Source of the DNA: Streptomyces exfoliatus
GTDB lineage: Bacteria; Actinomycetota; Actinomycetes; Streptomycetales; Streptomycetaceae
Length of the DNA: 64,000 nucleotides
Direction of reading: 5' to 3'
Assembly: GCF_000725545.1 (NCBI RefSeq)
Contig: NZ_JNZP01000012.1
Location: 1-64,000, forward strand
The notes under the pieces were generated by a model, which saw only the letters and a program-made list of their open reading frames with translations, searched no databases and was not told the DNA's origin. Numbering within the stretch: the first letter of the stretch is position 1; every line of letters begins with the position of its first letter. This document shows positions 37,449-45,792 of the stretch, in pieces. The position numbers and the translations under genes are program-made.

Positions 37449-38359
37449 GGGGAGTTCTCCGCGTCGCCGGACAGACCGAGGAGGCGGGCGGCGTTCTCCT
37501 TGAGGATCTTCGGCCGGACCTCGGGTTTGATGTCGAGCGCCTCGAAGTCGGCGAGCCACCGGTCGGGGGTGATGACCGGGTAGTCGGAGCCGAAGAGGAC
37601 CTTGTCCTTGAGCAGGGTGTTCGCGTAGCGCACGAGTTGCGGCGGGAAGTACCTGGGCGACCAGCCGGACAGGTCGATGTACACGTACGGTTTGTGGGTG
37701 GCCACCGCGAGGGCCTCGTCCTGCCAGGGGAAGGACGGGTGGGCGAGGACGATCCTCAGTTCGGGGAAGTCGACGGCGACGTCGTCGACCGCCATGGGGT
37801 TCGAGTACGTCAGCCGGATGCCGCCGCCGCCCGGGACGCCGGCGCCGATGCCGGTCTGGCCGGTGTGGAAGAGGGCGGGTACGCCGAGTTCCTCGATGGC
37901 CTCGTACAGCGGGTAGGCGAGGCGGTCGTTCGGGGAGAAGGCCTGGACGCTGGGGTGGAACTTGAATCCGCGCACCCCGTACTCCTCCACGAGGCGCCGG
38001 GCCTCGCGGACTCCCGCCCGGCCCTTGTGCGGGTCGACGCTCGCGAACGGGATCAGGACGTCGGCGTGGGCGGCGCAGCTCTCGGCGATCTCCTCGTTGT
38101 GGATCCGCGGGTGGCCGGTGGCGTGTTCGGCGTCGACGGTGAAGACGACGGCCGCCATGCGGCGTTCGCGGTAGTGCGCGGCCGTCTCGTCGATGGTCGG
38201 CTGCCGGTGGCCGTGGGCCTTGAAGTACGCCTCGGAGGCGCCGAGCAGTTCGGGGCTGAGGGCCCCGTGGCCGTCCTTGGAGACCTCGGCGTGGGTGTGC
38301 ATGTCGATGGCGGTCAGCGCGTCGAGGTCGAGTGCGCTCCGGTAGGCACGGTCGGTCAT
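37442..38359 (-). CDS. amidohydrolase (CouO-like beta-ketoacyl-CoA hydrolase by context)
   Basis: A 305-residue metal-dependent amidohydrolase of the ACMSD group: AIDMHTHAEVS provides the N-terminal HxH, YGVRGFKFHPSVQAFSPND has the second metal site, HTGQTGIGAG follows, and FGSDYPVITPDRW carries the C-terminal Asp. In Rhodococcus jostii, CouO hydrolyses the beta-ketoacyl-CoA formed from hydroxycinnamoyl-CoA, releasing a hydroxybenzoate. It lies between the SDR and ligase genes, coupled to both. The start is ATG 38359. Enzyme family is firm; reaction is inferred from the operon. Confidence 0.78.
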   Translation of the reverse strand: MTDRAYRSALDLDALTAIDMHTHAEVSKDGHGALSPELLGASEAYFKAHGHRQPTIDETAAHYRERRMAAVVFTVDAEHATGHPRIHNEEIAESCAAHADVLIPFASVDPHKGRAGVREARRLVEEYGVRGFKFHPSVQAFSPNDRLAYPLYEAIEELGVPALFHTGQTGIGAGVPGGGGIRLTYSNPMAVDDVAVDFPELRIVLAHPSFPWQDEALAVATHKPYVYIDLSGWSPRYFPPQLVRYANTLLKDKVLFGSDYPVITPDRWLADFEALDIKPEVRPKILKENAARLLGLSGDAENSPC

Positions 38360-38360
38360 C

Positions 38361-39272
38361 TCACGCCTCCGGGGCCTGGGGCGCGGGGATGCCGTAGGTC
38401 TCGGGCTCGGCGCCGACACCGTCCCGCCACGCGGCGGTGATCGCGTCGGCGCTCCAGCCGCCGTCGGCGAAGGCGACCGCCTTCTCCTTGGGGTGCGCCC
38501 ACAGGGCCAGCCGGTCGCCGCCGATGCCGATGGCCTGCCCGGTCACTCCGGCGGAGGCGTCCGAGGCCAGGAAGGTGATCAGGCCTGCGACGTCCTCGAC
38601 GGTCCCGAGGCCCTCGTCCTTGCGCAGCCGGTCAGGGAGGGGCTCCCCGGTGCGCTCGGACTTCTCGATGAGCGGGGCGAACGCCGGGATGCTCCTGGTC
38701 ATCTCGGTGGCGGCGACGGGCACGACGGCGTTGACGGTGATGCCGGCGCGGCCGAGTTCCATCGCCCAGGTGCGGGCCATGGCGACGATGCCGGCCTTGG
38801 CGGCGGCGTAGTTGGTCTGGCCGAAGTTGCCGCGCTGGCCCGCGGGCGAGGAGATCAGGACGAGCCGGCCGCCGGTGCCCTGCTCGCGCATGCGGACGGC
38901 GGCGGCGCGGGCGCAGGTGAACGTGCCGCGCAGGTGGACGCGGACGACGTCGTCGAAGTCGTCGTCGGTCATCTTCCACAGCACGCGGTCGCGCAGGATG
39001 CCGGCGTTGGTGACGAGTACGTCCAGGCGCCCGAACTCTCCGACGGCCGCGTCGACGAGCCGCTGGGCCGCCTCGCTGTCGCCCACGGCCGCGACGACGC
39101 CGGTCGCCGAGCCGCCCCGGGTCGTGATCGAGGTGACGGCGGCGTCGACCGTGTCCTTGTCGACGTCGTTGACGACGACGGCGGCGCCCGCGGTGGCGAG
39201 GGCCTGGGCGTATGCGAGTCCGAGACCGCGGCCGCTGCCGGTGACGACGGCGACCTTGCCCTGAAGGTCCAT
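38361..39272 (-). CDS. SDR beta-hydroxyacyl-CoA dehydrogenase (CouN-like by context)
   Basis: A 303-residue SDR: VVTGSGRGLGLAYAQALATA, VLVTNAGILRDRVLWKM, and SSPAGQRGNFGQTNYAAAKAGI with Ser-Tyr-Lys. The C-terminal extension GIGGDRLALWAHPKEKAVAF resembles HSD17B4-type hydroxyacyl-CoA dehydrogenases. It would oxidise the beta-hydroxyl introduced by the MaoC hydratase. First gene of the minus-strand operon and divergent from the MarR gene; its TTGACA -35 sequence (minus strand, 39383-39388) overlaps one of two palindromic sites. Start ATG 39272. Confidence 0.8.
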   Translation of the reverse strand: MDLQGKVAVVTGSGRGLGLAYAQALATAGAAVVVNDVDKDTVDAAVTSITTRGGSATGVVAAVGDSEAAQRLVDAAVGEFGRLDVLVTNAGILRDRVLWKMTDDDFDDVVRVHLRGTFTCARAAAVRMREQGTGGRLVLISSPAGQRGNFGQTNYAAAKAGIVAMARTWAMELGRAGITVNAVVPVAATEMTRSIPAFAPLIEKSERTGEPLPDRLRKDEGLGTVEDVAGLITFLASDASAGVTGQAIGIGGDRLALWAHPKEKAVAFADGGWSADAITAAWRDGVGAEPETYGIPAPQAPEA

Positions 39273-39336
39273 GAGGGGTGCCTCTCGTGAGGGAGTGGAG
39301 GAGGGGATGCCGGAGATCCCGGCCACAGCCGGGATC

Positions 39337-39386
39337 GACAGGAATCCTGATGAACGCCAGTCTGGGCAATCGCCAGGATTCCTGTC
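39337..39386. promoter_or_regulatory. paired palindromic operators in the SDR/MarR divergent promoter
   Basis: GACAGGAATCCTG (39337-39349) and its exact reverse complement CAGGATTCCTGTC (39374-39386) form a 13-bp inverted repeat with 24 bases between. Each arm is itself a near-palindrome around CAGGA-TCCTG, so they look like two MarR dimer sites 37 bases centre to centre. The right-hand site overlaps a TTGACA -35 element for the SDR operon. Confidence 0.75.
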
Positions 39387-39443
39387 AATGACCTAGGATG
39401 GGACGGCTGCCGCCCGCGCGGGCGGTCACGACGGGAGGACGAA

Positions 39444-39857
39444 GTGGGCACGTCACTGCTCTACCTGATCAAGAGGACGGAACTGGTGGTCCGCGCACGC
39501 CTGGAGGAGCTGCTCAAGCCCGCCGGGGTCACGGCGCTGCAGTACACCGCCCTGACGGTGCTCGAACGGCACGACGGCATCTCCGCGGCCCAGCTCGCCC
39601 GCGACTCCTTCGTCACCGCCCAGTCGATGGCCGACATGGTCCGCGCCCTGGAGAGCCGTGGCCTGATCCGCCGCGAGCCCAACCCCGCCAACCGCCGTGA
39701 GCGCCTCATCCTGCTCGCCGACCCCGGGCGGCGACTGCTCGCCGAGTACGCCGAGCCGGCCCGCCACATCGAGGAACGCATGACCGCCGGCATGGACGCC
39801 GAAGAGACCGCCGCGTTCCGGGCGGCCCTGAACGAGGCCTGGCGCTCCCTCTCCTGA
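39444..39857 (+). CDS. MarR-family regulator (CouR-like by context)
   Basis: A 137-residue MarR-type winged-helix protein: LKPAGVTALQYTALTVLERH, ISAAQLARDSFVTAQSMADM for the recognition helix, and the wing IRREPNPANRRERLILL. It starts with GTG at 39444 after GGGAGGACGAA. CouR of Rhodococcus is a MarR repressor released by p-hydroxycinnamoyl-CoA; the divergent arrangement with the SDR operon and the paired palindromes fit that model. Ligand identity is inferred. Confidence 0.82.
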   Translation: MGTSLLYLIKRTELVVRARLEELLKPAGVTALQYTALTVLERHDGISAAQLARDSFVTAQSMADMVRALESRGLIRREPNPANRRERLILLADPGRRLLAEYAEPARHIEERMTAGMDAEETAAFRAALNEAWRSLS

Positions 39858-39869
39858 CCGCTCGACGGT

Positions 39870-40517
39870 TCAGCGCACTCCGCGCGGGCGGAACTGCACG
39901 CTGACGCGCGGACCGACGGCACGGGCCGACTTCGGGACGGCGTGCTCCCAGGTGCGCTGGCAGGACCCGCCCATGACGAGGAGGTCGCCGTGGCCGGAGG
40001 GAAGACGGAGAGCCACGGGGCCGCCACCACGCGGGCGGAAGACGAGGTCACGCGGGTCACCGAGGGCCAGGATCGCGACCATGGTGTCGCGGGTGGCCGA
40101 GCGGCCGGTGCGGTCGCCGTGCCAGGCGACGCTGTCGCGCCCGTCGCGGTAGAGACAGAGCCCCGCCGTGGCGAATGGCTCGCCGAGCTCGGCGGCGTAG
40201 TGCGCACCGAGGGCGTCACGGGCCTCGTCGAGCGCGGGGTGCGGGAGCGGGGCACCTTCCCCGTAGTGCGCGAGGAGCCTCGGCACGGCCACGACGTTCT
40301 CGTACATCGTGCGCTCCTCGGCCCGCCAGGGGACCCCGGCGACGAGCTCCTCGAAGAGGGCGTCGGCGCCGTGGAACCAGCCGGGCAGGTGATCGACCCA
40401 GGCGCCGCGACCCAGCTCGGTGCGCCGGACGGCGCCCATGGGGCCGGGTCCGATGTCGGAGCCCTGGTCGAAGAGGGAGCCCTGGAAGCCGGGGACGTCC
40501 GGTCGTACTGCGGTCAT
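39870..40517 (-). CDS. AlkB-family 2-oxoglutarate/Fe(II) dioxygenase
   Basis: A 215-residue AlkB-like protein. The metal-binding HxD is in DSVAWHGDRTGRSA, the distal His in CQRTWEHAVPKSARA, and the 2-oxoglutarate-binding Arg residues in RVSVQFRPRGVR. AlkB proteins reverse alkyl damage on DNA or RNA bases; streptomycete members of this size are mostly annotated as DNA repair. It converges on the MarR gene with 12 bases between. Start ATG 40517. Confidence 0.85.
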   Translation of the reverse strand: MTAVRPDVPGFQGSLFDQGSDIGPGPMGAVRRTELGRGAWVDHLPGWFHGADALFEELVAGVPWRAEERTMYENVVAVPRLLAHYGEGAPLPHPALDEARDALGAHYAAELGEPFATAGLCLYRDGRDSVAWHGDRTGRSATRDTMVAILALGDPRDLVFRPRGGGPVALRLPSGHGDLLVMGGSCQRTWEHAVPKSARAVGPRVSVQFRPRGVR

Positions 40518-40890
40518 GGTTCCAGCGTAGACGATAAACCGAACATATGAGCGATTCGATCATCTCGACCATGCGTGGACCCTCACAGCCGTCGGCCACA
40601 CCGCCCGCAAGTCCCCTGAAGGGTGAGAGCGCCGTTCGAGAGGGCCTCCGGCGGTACTCCTCAAGGCGCGTCCGCCCTGCGGCGCACATTCGAACATTCA
40701 CCCCGGATCTGCTCCCCGACGCCCCGTAACGGGTGAAGGCGAGGCCCGTTTGAGAGCACACACGTACCCATCGAGCTCCTTCGGAGGCCTCCGTGCATCC
40801 CGTACCCCTTCCCTTCTCGTGCGTCTCCGGATTCGAACGGCGGCAGCCGTGCGGACCCCTGTCCGCCGCCCTCGGCGGGAGGTGGGCGGC
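40518..40890. other. divergent promoter region between alkB and ABC transporter genes
   Basis: About 370 bases without a supported gene. It contains promoters for alkB (leftward) and the ABC exporter (rightward); the latter's ribosome binding site is GGCGGGAGGTGGG just before 40891. Fragments such as GTTCGAGAGG and ATTCGAACATTC occur, but no complete SOS-type palindrome. Confidence 0.5.
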
Positions 40891-42897
40891 ATGAGCGAGT
40901 ACGCCGACGGCCCGGCTTCCGGAAGCACCGTTCCCGGCCCGCGGGCCGCCTCGCTCGCCCCGCCGCCCCGGACCCTTCCCGTCGGTGCGCAGGACGGGGA
41001 CATGACCGAGGAGATGGAGGAGGCGTACTGGTCCGTCCATGACGGTGCCGCCGCGCGGGCGACCGTCCGGCAGGTCCTGGTGCGGCTGCCGCGGATCACC
41101 GCGAGCATCGGACGGCTCGCCTGGCGCGCCGACAGGCGGGCGACAGCGGCCGTCGTCGCGTGCCAGCTGGGGTCGGCAGCCATGAGCGCCTTCGGTCTCA
41201 TCGCCTCGGTCGCGGTGCTGCGGGAGCTGTTCGCCCAGGGCCCGACCCCGGACCGGGTGCGCGCCGCCGTCCCGCAGATCCTGCTCGTGGTCGGGTTCAT
41301 CGCCGGCCGAGCCCTCCTCGAGGCGGCGGTCGCGGTGGCGCAGGCCCGGGTGACACCCAAGATCCGCACCGCCCTGGAGACCGAGTTCTTCCATCTCACC
41401 GCGCACGTGAGGCTGGAGGCGGTCGAGGACGCCGACTGGCACGACGAGGTCTACCGCGCCAACGACCGGGGGCTGTTCTACGCACGGCAGATCGTCGGAC
41501 AGGTCGTCTCCCTCGCCTCCTCCGCCCTCGGCCTCGCCGGCACCGCCGGCGTCCTCGGCGTCCTGCACCCCGCCCTGCTGCCGCTGCTCCTCCTGTCCGT
41601 GCTGCCCGTCGGCATGGCGGCCGTCCGCAGCGCGCGGGCGCGCTTCCACTCCTTCAAGCGGTGGAACGCGCTCCAGCGCCGCGTCCGGGTCTTCTCGTGG
41701 CTGCTCCTCGACCAGGACGCCGCCGCCGAACTCCGCTCCGACACCGCGCAGGCCGCGCTCCTGGACGAGCACCGGCGTCTGATCACCCGGATCTCCGAGG
41801 AGGACACCCGACTCGGGGTGCAGGCCGCCGTGCTCAACCTGGCGGGCCGCGGGGTCGGCGGGATCGGCACCGGCGTCACGTACTTCGCCCTGGGCGCCAT
41901 GCTGATCGCGGGCTGGCTCCCGCTGGCCGCCGGGGCCGGCGCGGTGCTCGCGATCCAGGCCGGACAGGCGGCCCTCACCCGGCTCGTCGAGACCGCGCAC
42001 CTCGTGTACGAGCACGCGATGTGGGTCGACGACCTCCTCGCCGTACAGCAGCGCTGCCGCGGCCTCCAGCAGCGGACCGCGGACCTGCACGCCCCGGAGC
42101 GAGTGAAGACGATCACCCTGGAGGACGTGTCCTTCACCTACGCGGGAAAGGACACCCCCGCGCTCGACGGGGTGTCGATGACGCTCACCGCGGGCGAGAC
42201 CGTCGCCTTCGTCGGTCTCAACGGCGGGGGCAAGAGCACCTGCGCCAAGGTCCTGGCCGGCCTGCACGACGTGCAGGAAGGGCGGATGTGCTGGGACGGC
42301 GTCGACGTCCGGACCATGGACAGCCGGTCCCTGCAGCGACAGGTCGCCTGCGTCCTCCAGGACCCCGTCCGTTTCCCGTTCAGCGCCCTGTCCAACGTGA
42401 CCGTGTCCACCGGCAGCCTGACGGAGGCCGACCCGGAGCGGGCGATGGCGGCCGTACGCGCCGCCGGCGCCGATCAGGTCCTCGCGGGGCTCCCCGGGCA
42501 GTGGGAGGCGCTGCTGTCCAAGCGGTTCCGCGGCGGCCAGGAGCTGTCCGGCGGGCAGTGGGCCAAGGTCGCGGTGGCGCGCGGCCTGTACAAGAACGCC
42601 TCGCTCCTCCTCCTCGACGAGCCGACCGCGAGCATGGACCCGCCGTCGGAACACGCCGTCTACGAGGCGGTGCTGCGCGGCCGGCTGCGGGAGGACCAGA
42701 TCACGGTGCTCATCTCGCACCGGCTCGCCAGCGTCGTCGACTGCGACCGCGTCTACGTCTTCGACAAGGGCCGGGTCGTGGAGTCGGGATCGCACACCGC
42801 ACTCATGGCCCTCGGCGGCCTCTACGCGGAGATGTTCACGCTCCAGGCCGGTGGCTACCAGGCGCGCGACAGTGTGGAGAGGGGGACCGGGTCCTGA
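40891..42897 (+). CDS. ABC exporter, fused permease and ATPase
   Basis: A 668-residue half-transporter. Transmembrane segments span roughly residues 80-370 (AVVACQLGSAAMSAFGLIAS, ILLVVGFIAGRALLEAAVAV, LLPLLLLSVLPVGMAAV and GAMLIAGWLPLAAGAGAVLA). The nucleotide-binding domain has Walker A GLNGGGKSTCAK, signature ELSGGQWAKVAVARGL, Walker B LLLLDEPTAS and switch His ISHRLAS. The ~45-residue N-terminus is disordered. Such proteins work as homo- or heterodimers; no partner is adjacent. The start is ATG 40891, because reading upstream gives a Ser/Arg-rich stretch. The cargo cannot be told. Confidence 0.88.
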   Translation: MSEYADGPASGSTVPGPRAASLAPPPRTLPVGAQDGDMTEEMEEAYWSVHDGAAARATVRQVLVRLPRITASIGRLAWRADRRATAAVVACQLGSAAMSAFGLIASVAVLRELFAQGPTPDRVRAAVPQILLVVGFIAGRALLEAAVAVAQARVTPKIRTALETEFFHLTAHVRLEAVEDADWHDEVYRANDRGLFYARQIVGQVVSLASSALGLAGTAGVLGVLHPALLPLLLLSVLPVGMAAVRSARARFHSFKRWNALQRRVRVFSWLLLDQDAAAELRSDTAQAALLDEHRRLITRISEEDTRLGVQAAVLNLAGRGVGGIGTGVTYFALGAMLIAGWLPLAAGAGAVLAIQAGQAALTRLVETAHLVYEHAMWVDDLLAVQQRCRGLQQRTADLHAPERVKTITLEDVSFTYAGKDTPALDGVSMTLTAGETVAFVGLNGGGKSTCAKVLAGLHDVQEGRMCWDGVDVRTMDSRSLQRQVACVLQDPVRFPFSALSNVTVSTGSLTEADPERAMAAVRAAGADQVLAGLPGQWEALLSKRFRGGQELSGGQWAKVAVARGLYKNASLLLLDEPTASMDPPSEHAVYEAVLRGRLREDQITVLISHRLASVVDCDRVYVFDKGRVVESGSHTALMALGGLYAEMFTLQAGGYQARDSVERGTGS

Positions 42898-42903
42898 GGT
42901 GAG

Positions 42904-43376
42904 GGCCCCGGAACGAGCCCGTCCTGCTGTGGACCGAACCGGAGGGGTCGGCCGTCGTCCATGAGGTGGCCCACCAGTGGTTCTACGGCATCGTGGGGAA
43001 CGACCGGTTCGCCTCGCCCTGACTGGACGAGTCCTTCGCCCAGTACGCGAACCAGCTGTACTACGGGGAGCCCACCGCCACCTGCTGGGAGGACCAGGGG
43101 GAATGGCCCAGCGCCACGGCCGCCCTGACCCACTCCCCGGCCTCCTACGCGGACGGCCGCCGTTCGGAGTACGTCCGCGCCGTCTACATGCGCGGCGCCT
43201 GCGCCCTGCACGACCTGGAACGCGTCCTGGGCGGCCCGGCGATGACGGCCATGCTGCGGGGGTACGTGCGCGACCACTGGCTGGGCGTCGCCACCACCGC
43301 GGACTTCACGCGCGCGGCACAGGCGGCGACGACGGAGGACCTCGGCCCGTTCTGGACGGAGCACAGGATCTTCTGA
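42904..43376 (+). pseudogene. M1-family aminopeptidase remnant with in-frame stop
   Basis: The frame encodes the C-terminal part of an M1 metallopeptidase: VVHEVAHQWFYGIVGNDRFA with the zinc motif HEVAH, then SP, a TGA at 43020-43022, then LDESFAQYANQLYYGE with the third zinc-ligand Glu. Intact family members have PWLDE, so TGA replaces the Trp codon TGG. The N-terminal two thirds are absent; the fragment begins directly after the ABC exporter gene. Both truncation and nonsense mutation mark it as non-functional unless an unrelated short product is made. Confidence 0.8.
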
Positions 43377-43382
43377 GCGCCC

Positions 43383-43472
43383 GGGGCCAGCTGCCCGGCG
43401 TCAGTCGTCAGCGGGGCCCGCTGCCCGGCGTCAGTCGTCAGCGGGGCCCGCTGCCCGGCGTCAGTCGTCGAG
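43383..43472. repeat. three 30-bp tandem repeats at the 3' end of the serine hydrolase gene
   Basis: Units at 43383-43412, 43413-43442 and 43443-43472 share GGGGCCCGCTGCCCGGCGTC with one or two differences. The third copy contains the real stop codon and last codons of the minus-strand serine hydrolase gene (stop at 43461). The extra copies lie just beyond it, next to the M1 remnant. Confidence 0.85.
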
Positions 43473-44693
43473 CGACTGGTAGACCGTGGTCCAGAAGTCG
43501 TGGAAGAGCCGCGCCGGGTCGGGGACGGACGTCCCGACCTGGGTGAGCAGGATGCCGGTGAGCTGGTTCTCGGGGTCGGCATAGGTGGAGGTTCCGCTTC
43601 CGCCGTCCCAGCCGAACTGGCCGAGGGGCGCGTAGTCGCCGCGGTAGGTGCGCACCGCCATCCCGAAGCCCCAGCCGCCGTGCTGGCCCTGGCCGAAGGA
43701 GATGTGGACGTTGTCGACGGCCATGGCGTGCCGGGCGGCCTGCTGCTCGGGCGCGAGGCGGTTGGTGGTCATGAGCTCGACGGCGGGCTTGGACAGGATC
43801 CGCTCGTCGCCGTGCGTTCCGTGGTTCAGCAGCATCCGGAAGTAGGCGTGGTAGTCGTCGACGGTGGAGACCAGCCCTCCGCCGCCGCCCTGGAACGCCG
43901 GCGGCGCGCTGTGGCGGCCTCCCTCGGCCTCGTCCCACACATGGAACTCCCCGGTCTGCGGGTCGGGGGCGTAGAGCGGCGGCAGCCGGTCCATCTTGTC
44001 GGCGGGCACGTGGAATCCGGTGTCCTTCATGCCCAGCGGCTCGAAGACGCGCTCCCGCAGGAACGTCTCGAAGGACTGACCCGTGACCCTGGCGACGAGC
44101 ACCCCGATGAGGTCGTTGCTGAGGTGGTACTGCCAGCGCTCGCCGGGCTGGTGCATCAGCGGCAGCGCGCCGAGCCGGCGCATCCACTCGTCGGGCTCGG
44201 GCATCGGCGTGGGCAGGTTGGGCGTGAGCCCCTGCTCGAAGACCGCGTTCATGATCGGAGTGCCAAGCGCCGTCATATCCATGCCGAGTCCGAACGTGGA
44301 GGTCAGCACGTCCCGCACGGTGATCGGCCGCCGCGCCGGCACGGTGTCGTCCAGCGGTCCGTCGATCCGCTTCAGGACCTGCCGATCGGCGAGTTCGGGC
44401 AGCCAGTCGTCCACCGTGTCGTCGAGGCGCAGCCTGCACTCGTCGAGCAGGATCATCGCCGCGGAGACCGAGACCGGCTTGGAGGTCGACGCCATGCGGA
44501 AGATGGTGTCGCGACGCATCGGCGCACCACCGTCGTGACGCATCGTCCCCATCGCCTCGACGTGCGTCTCGTCGCCCCGGCCGACCAGCGCGACGACCCC
44601 CGGGATCTTCCCTGACCCGACGTACCGCTCCAGTACGTCGCGCACCTTGCGCAGCCCCGCTTCGGAGAAGCCGCCGCTGTTCTTTCCCGTCAT
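43461..44693 (-). CDS. serine hydrolase, class C beta-lactamase/esterase fold
   Basis: A 410-residue beta-lactamase-family protein. The nucleophile motif is SxxK in FRMASTSKPVSVSAAM (Ser near residue 70), and the second motif YHLSN lies in GERWQYHLSNDLIGVLVARV near residue 190. No signal peptide is seen, so a cytoplasmic esterase or amidase is more likely than an exported beta-lactamase. It stands alone on the minus strand, and its promoter contains nested inverted repeats. The substrate is unknown. Confidence 0.82.
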   Translation of the reverse strand: MTGKNSGGFSEAGLRKVRDVLERYVGSGKIPGVVALVGRGDETHVEAMGTMRHDGGAPMRRDTIFRMASTSKPVSVSAAMILLDECRLRLDDTVDDWLPELADRQVLKRIDGPLDDTVPARRPITVRDVLTSTFGLGMDMTALGTPIMNAVFEQGLTPNLPTPMPEPDEWMRRLGALPLMHQPGERWQYHLSNDLIGVLVARVTGQSFETFLRERVFEPLGMKDTGFHVPADKMDRLPPLYAPDPQTGEFHVWDEAEGGRHSAPPAFQGGGGGLVSTVDDYHAYFRMLLNHGTHGDERILSKPAVELMTTNRLAPEQQAARHAMAVDNVHISFGQGQHGGWGFGMAVRTYRGDYAPLGQFGWDGGSGTSTYADPENQLTGILLTQVGTSVPDPARLFHDFWTTVYQSLDD

Positions 44694-44700
44694 GAGTCTC

Positions 44701-44778
44701 CCCGTTCGTCGATGTTCGAGAACCGCTGAACGCCAGTGACGCTACATTGCGTTCACTGCTTCGTCAACGACGAACGGG
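44701..44778. promoter_or_regulatory. nested inverted repeats upstream of the serine hydrolase gene
   Basis: CCCGTTCGTCG (44701-44711) and its exact complement CGACGAACGGG (44768-44778) bracket an inner imperfect palindrome, CAGTGACGC and GCGTTCACTG around TACATT. This arrangement immediately upstream of the start resembles an operator region. No regulator gene is adjacent. Confidence 0.5.
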
Positions 44779-44918
44779 CTCAACTGGCCTGCCATTACGC
44801 CATCATTTCGCACTCCGTTGCAATGAGAATGGAGCTGAATGCAATGGACGATCAGGGCGGGGGTTGCAATGGACTCGCAGACTCGCGCGCACCGGAAGCC
44901 CCCGGGGCGGACGTGCGG

Positions 44919-45326
44919 TCAGAAGCGACCCTCTTCGCCGCCGCGGCCCTCGGCGATCTCGCCATCCCCCTCCACCGCCTCCGCCTCGACGTCGACCCGA
45001 TCCTCGCGGACCCGCCCGGCGACCGCCTCTTCCTCCGCGACCTCGTCCGTCCGCAGGCTGACCCGCTCGACGGGGACGGCCCCGGTCTCGACGACGGGGC
45101 GCTCCTCATGGAGGGTCACCTCGCGTTCGACCTCGGAGATCTCGGGTCCGGACAGGGCCCGACCCCGGTTCGCCCCGGTGATGGGCTCGCGCTCCACGCG
45201 GACCCCCTCGCGTCCGACGGGGACGGTCTGCTGGACGTCTTCGGTCACGACGTACTCGCGCAGCCGTACGCGGCCGGTCTCGACCTGCTCGGTGCCGACG
45301 CGCATCCGCCCCTCGGAGCGGGTCAT
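44919..45326 (-). pseudogene. DUF2382 (YsnF/AvaK-type) fragment lacking PRC-barrel domain
   Basis: The frame encodes a DUF2382 domain: MTRSEGRMRVGTEQVETGRV followed by segments RLREYVVTEDVQQTVPVGRE, ISEVEREVTLHEERPVVETG and VERVSLRTDEVAEEEAV. In complete streptomycete proteins this follows a PRC-barrel of about 100 residues and a linker ending DDAMTRSE. Here DDAMTRSE is recognisable, but the upstream frame (GGVGESRTC) soon loses similarity and no PRC-barrel is found. It is therefore either an N-terminally truncated pseudogene or a short protein starting at ATG 45326. Confidence 0.6.
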
Positions 45327-45735
45327 GGCGTCGTCGCAGGTACGCGACTCACCGACCCCGCCGCGCGACACACCGAGGCCCTTCGTCCGGCATACCGACT
45401 CCGGGCCGCGCGTCGGCGCCGCCGATGCCACTCGCGTCGCTCAGGCCCTGTCCGCGCCGGCCGTCGCCGTCCCCGGCGGCTCCACGATCGCGGCGATCTG
45501 CTCCTGGGCAATCACGATGACCCTCCCGCCGCGTCGCGGTAACCACGCGACCGTCCGCCCCCTGTCGAGGAAAACGCCTGCACACGGCGGTAATTGCTCG
45601 GATTCGCGACCGGTCGAGCGCTCGACACCCGCCCCCGCGTTCCCTGTTGCACCCCCCTTCAACCGTTCAGATATCTGAACATCAGTCGCGTACACAACCA
45701 TTGACGCGTCCACGGCAACACCCCTAGCGTCCGAT

Positions 45736-45747
45736 GAAAGCGCTTTC
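45736..45747. promoter_or_regulatory. LacI-type palindrome upstream of the pectate lyase gene
   Basis: GAAAGCGCTTTC is a perfect 12-bp palindrome with a central CG, 45 bases before the start of the secreted lyase. LacI-family operators in Streptomyces sugar-degradation genes commonly have such a centre. A regulator gene is not adjacent. Confidence 0.55.
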
Positions 45748-45792
45748 TCGTCCAGTCCCCGGAACGTTTTCCCCTCACCCCGGAGCCCCCAG

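Noticed and set aside
40518..40560. LexA/SOS box upstream of alkB
   Set aside because: Only one half (CGAACAT) is present; the opposite half GTTCG is missing.
43383..43472. CRISPR array
   Set aside because: The 30-bp units are directly adjacent without spacers, and no cas genes are nearby.
44736..45678. Plus-strand frames of 268 and 279 codons
   Set aside because: They are antisense to the recognisable DUF2382 domain and are low in domain-like content.
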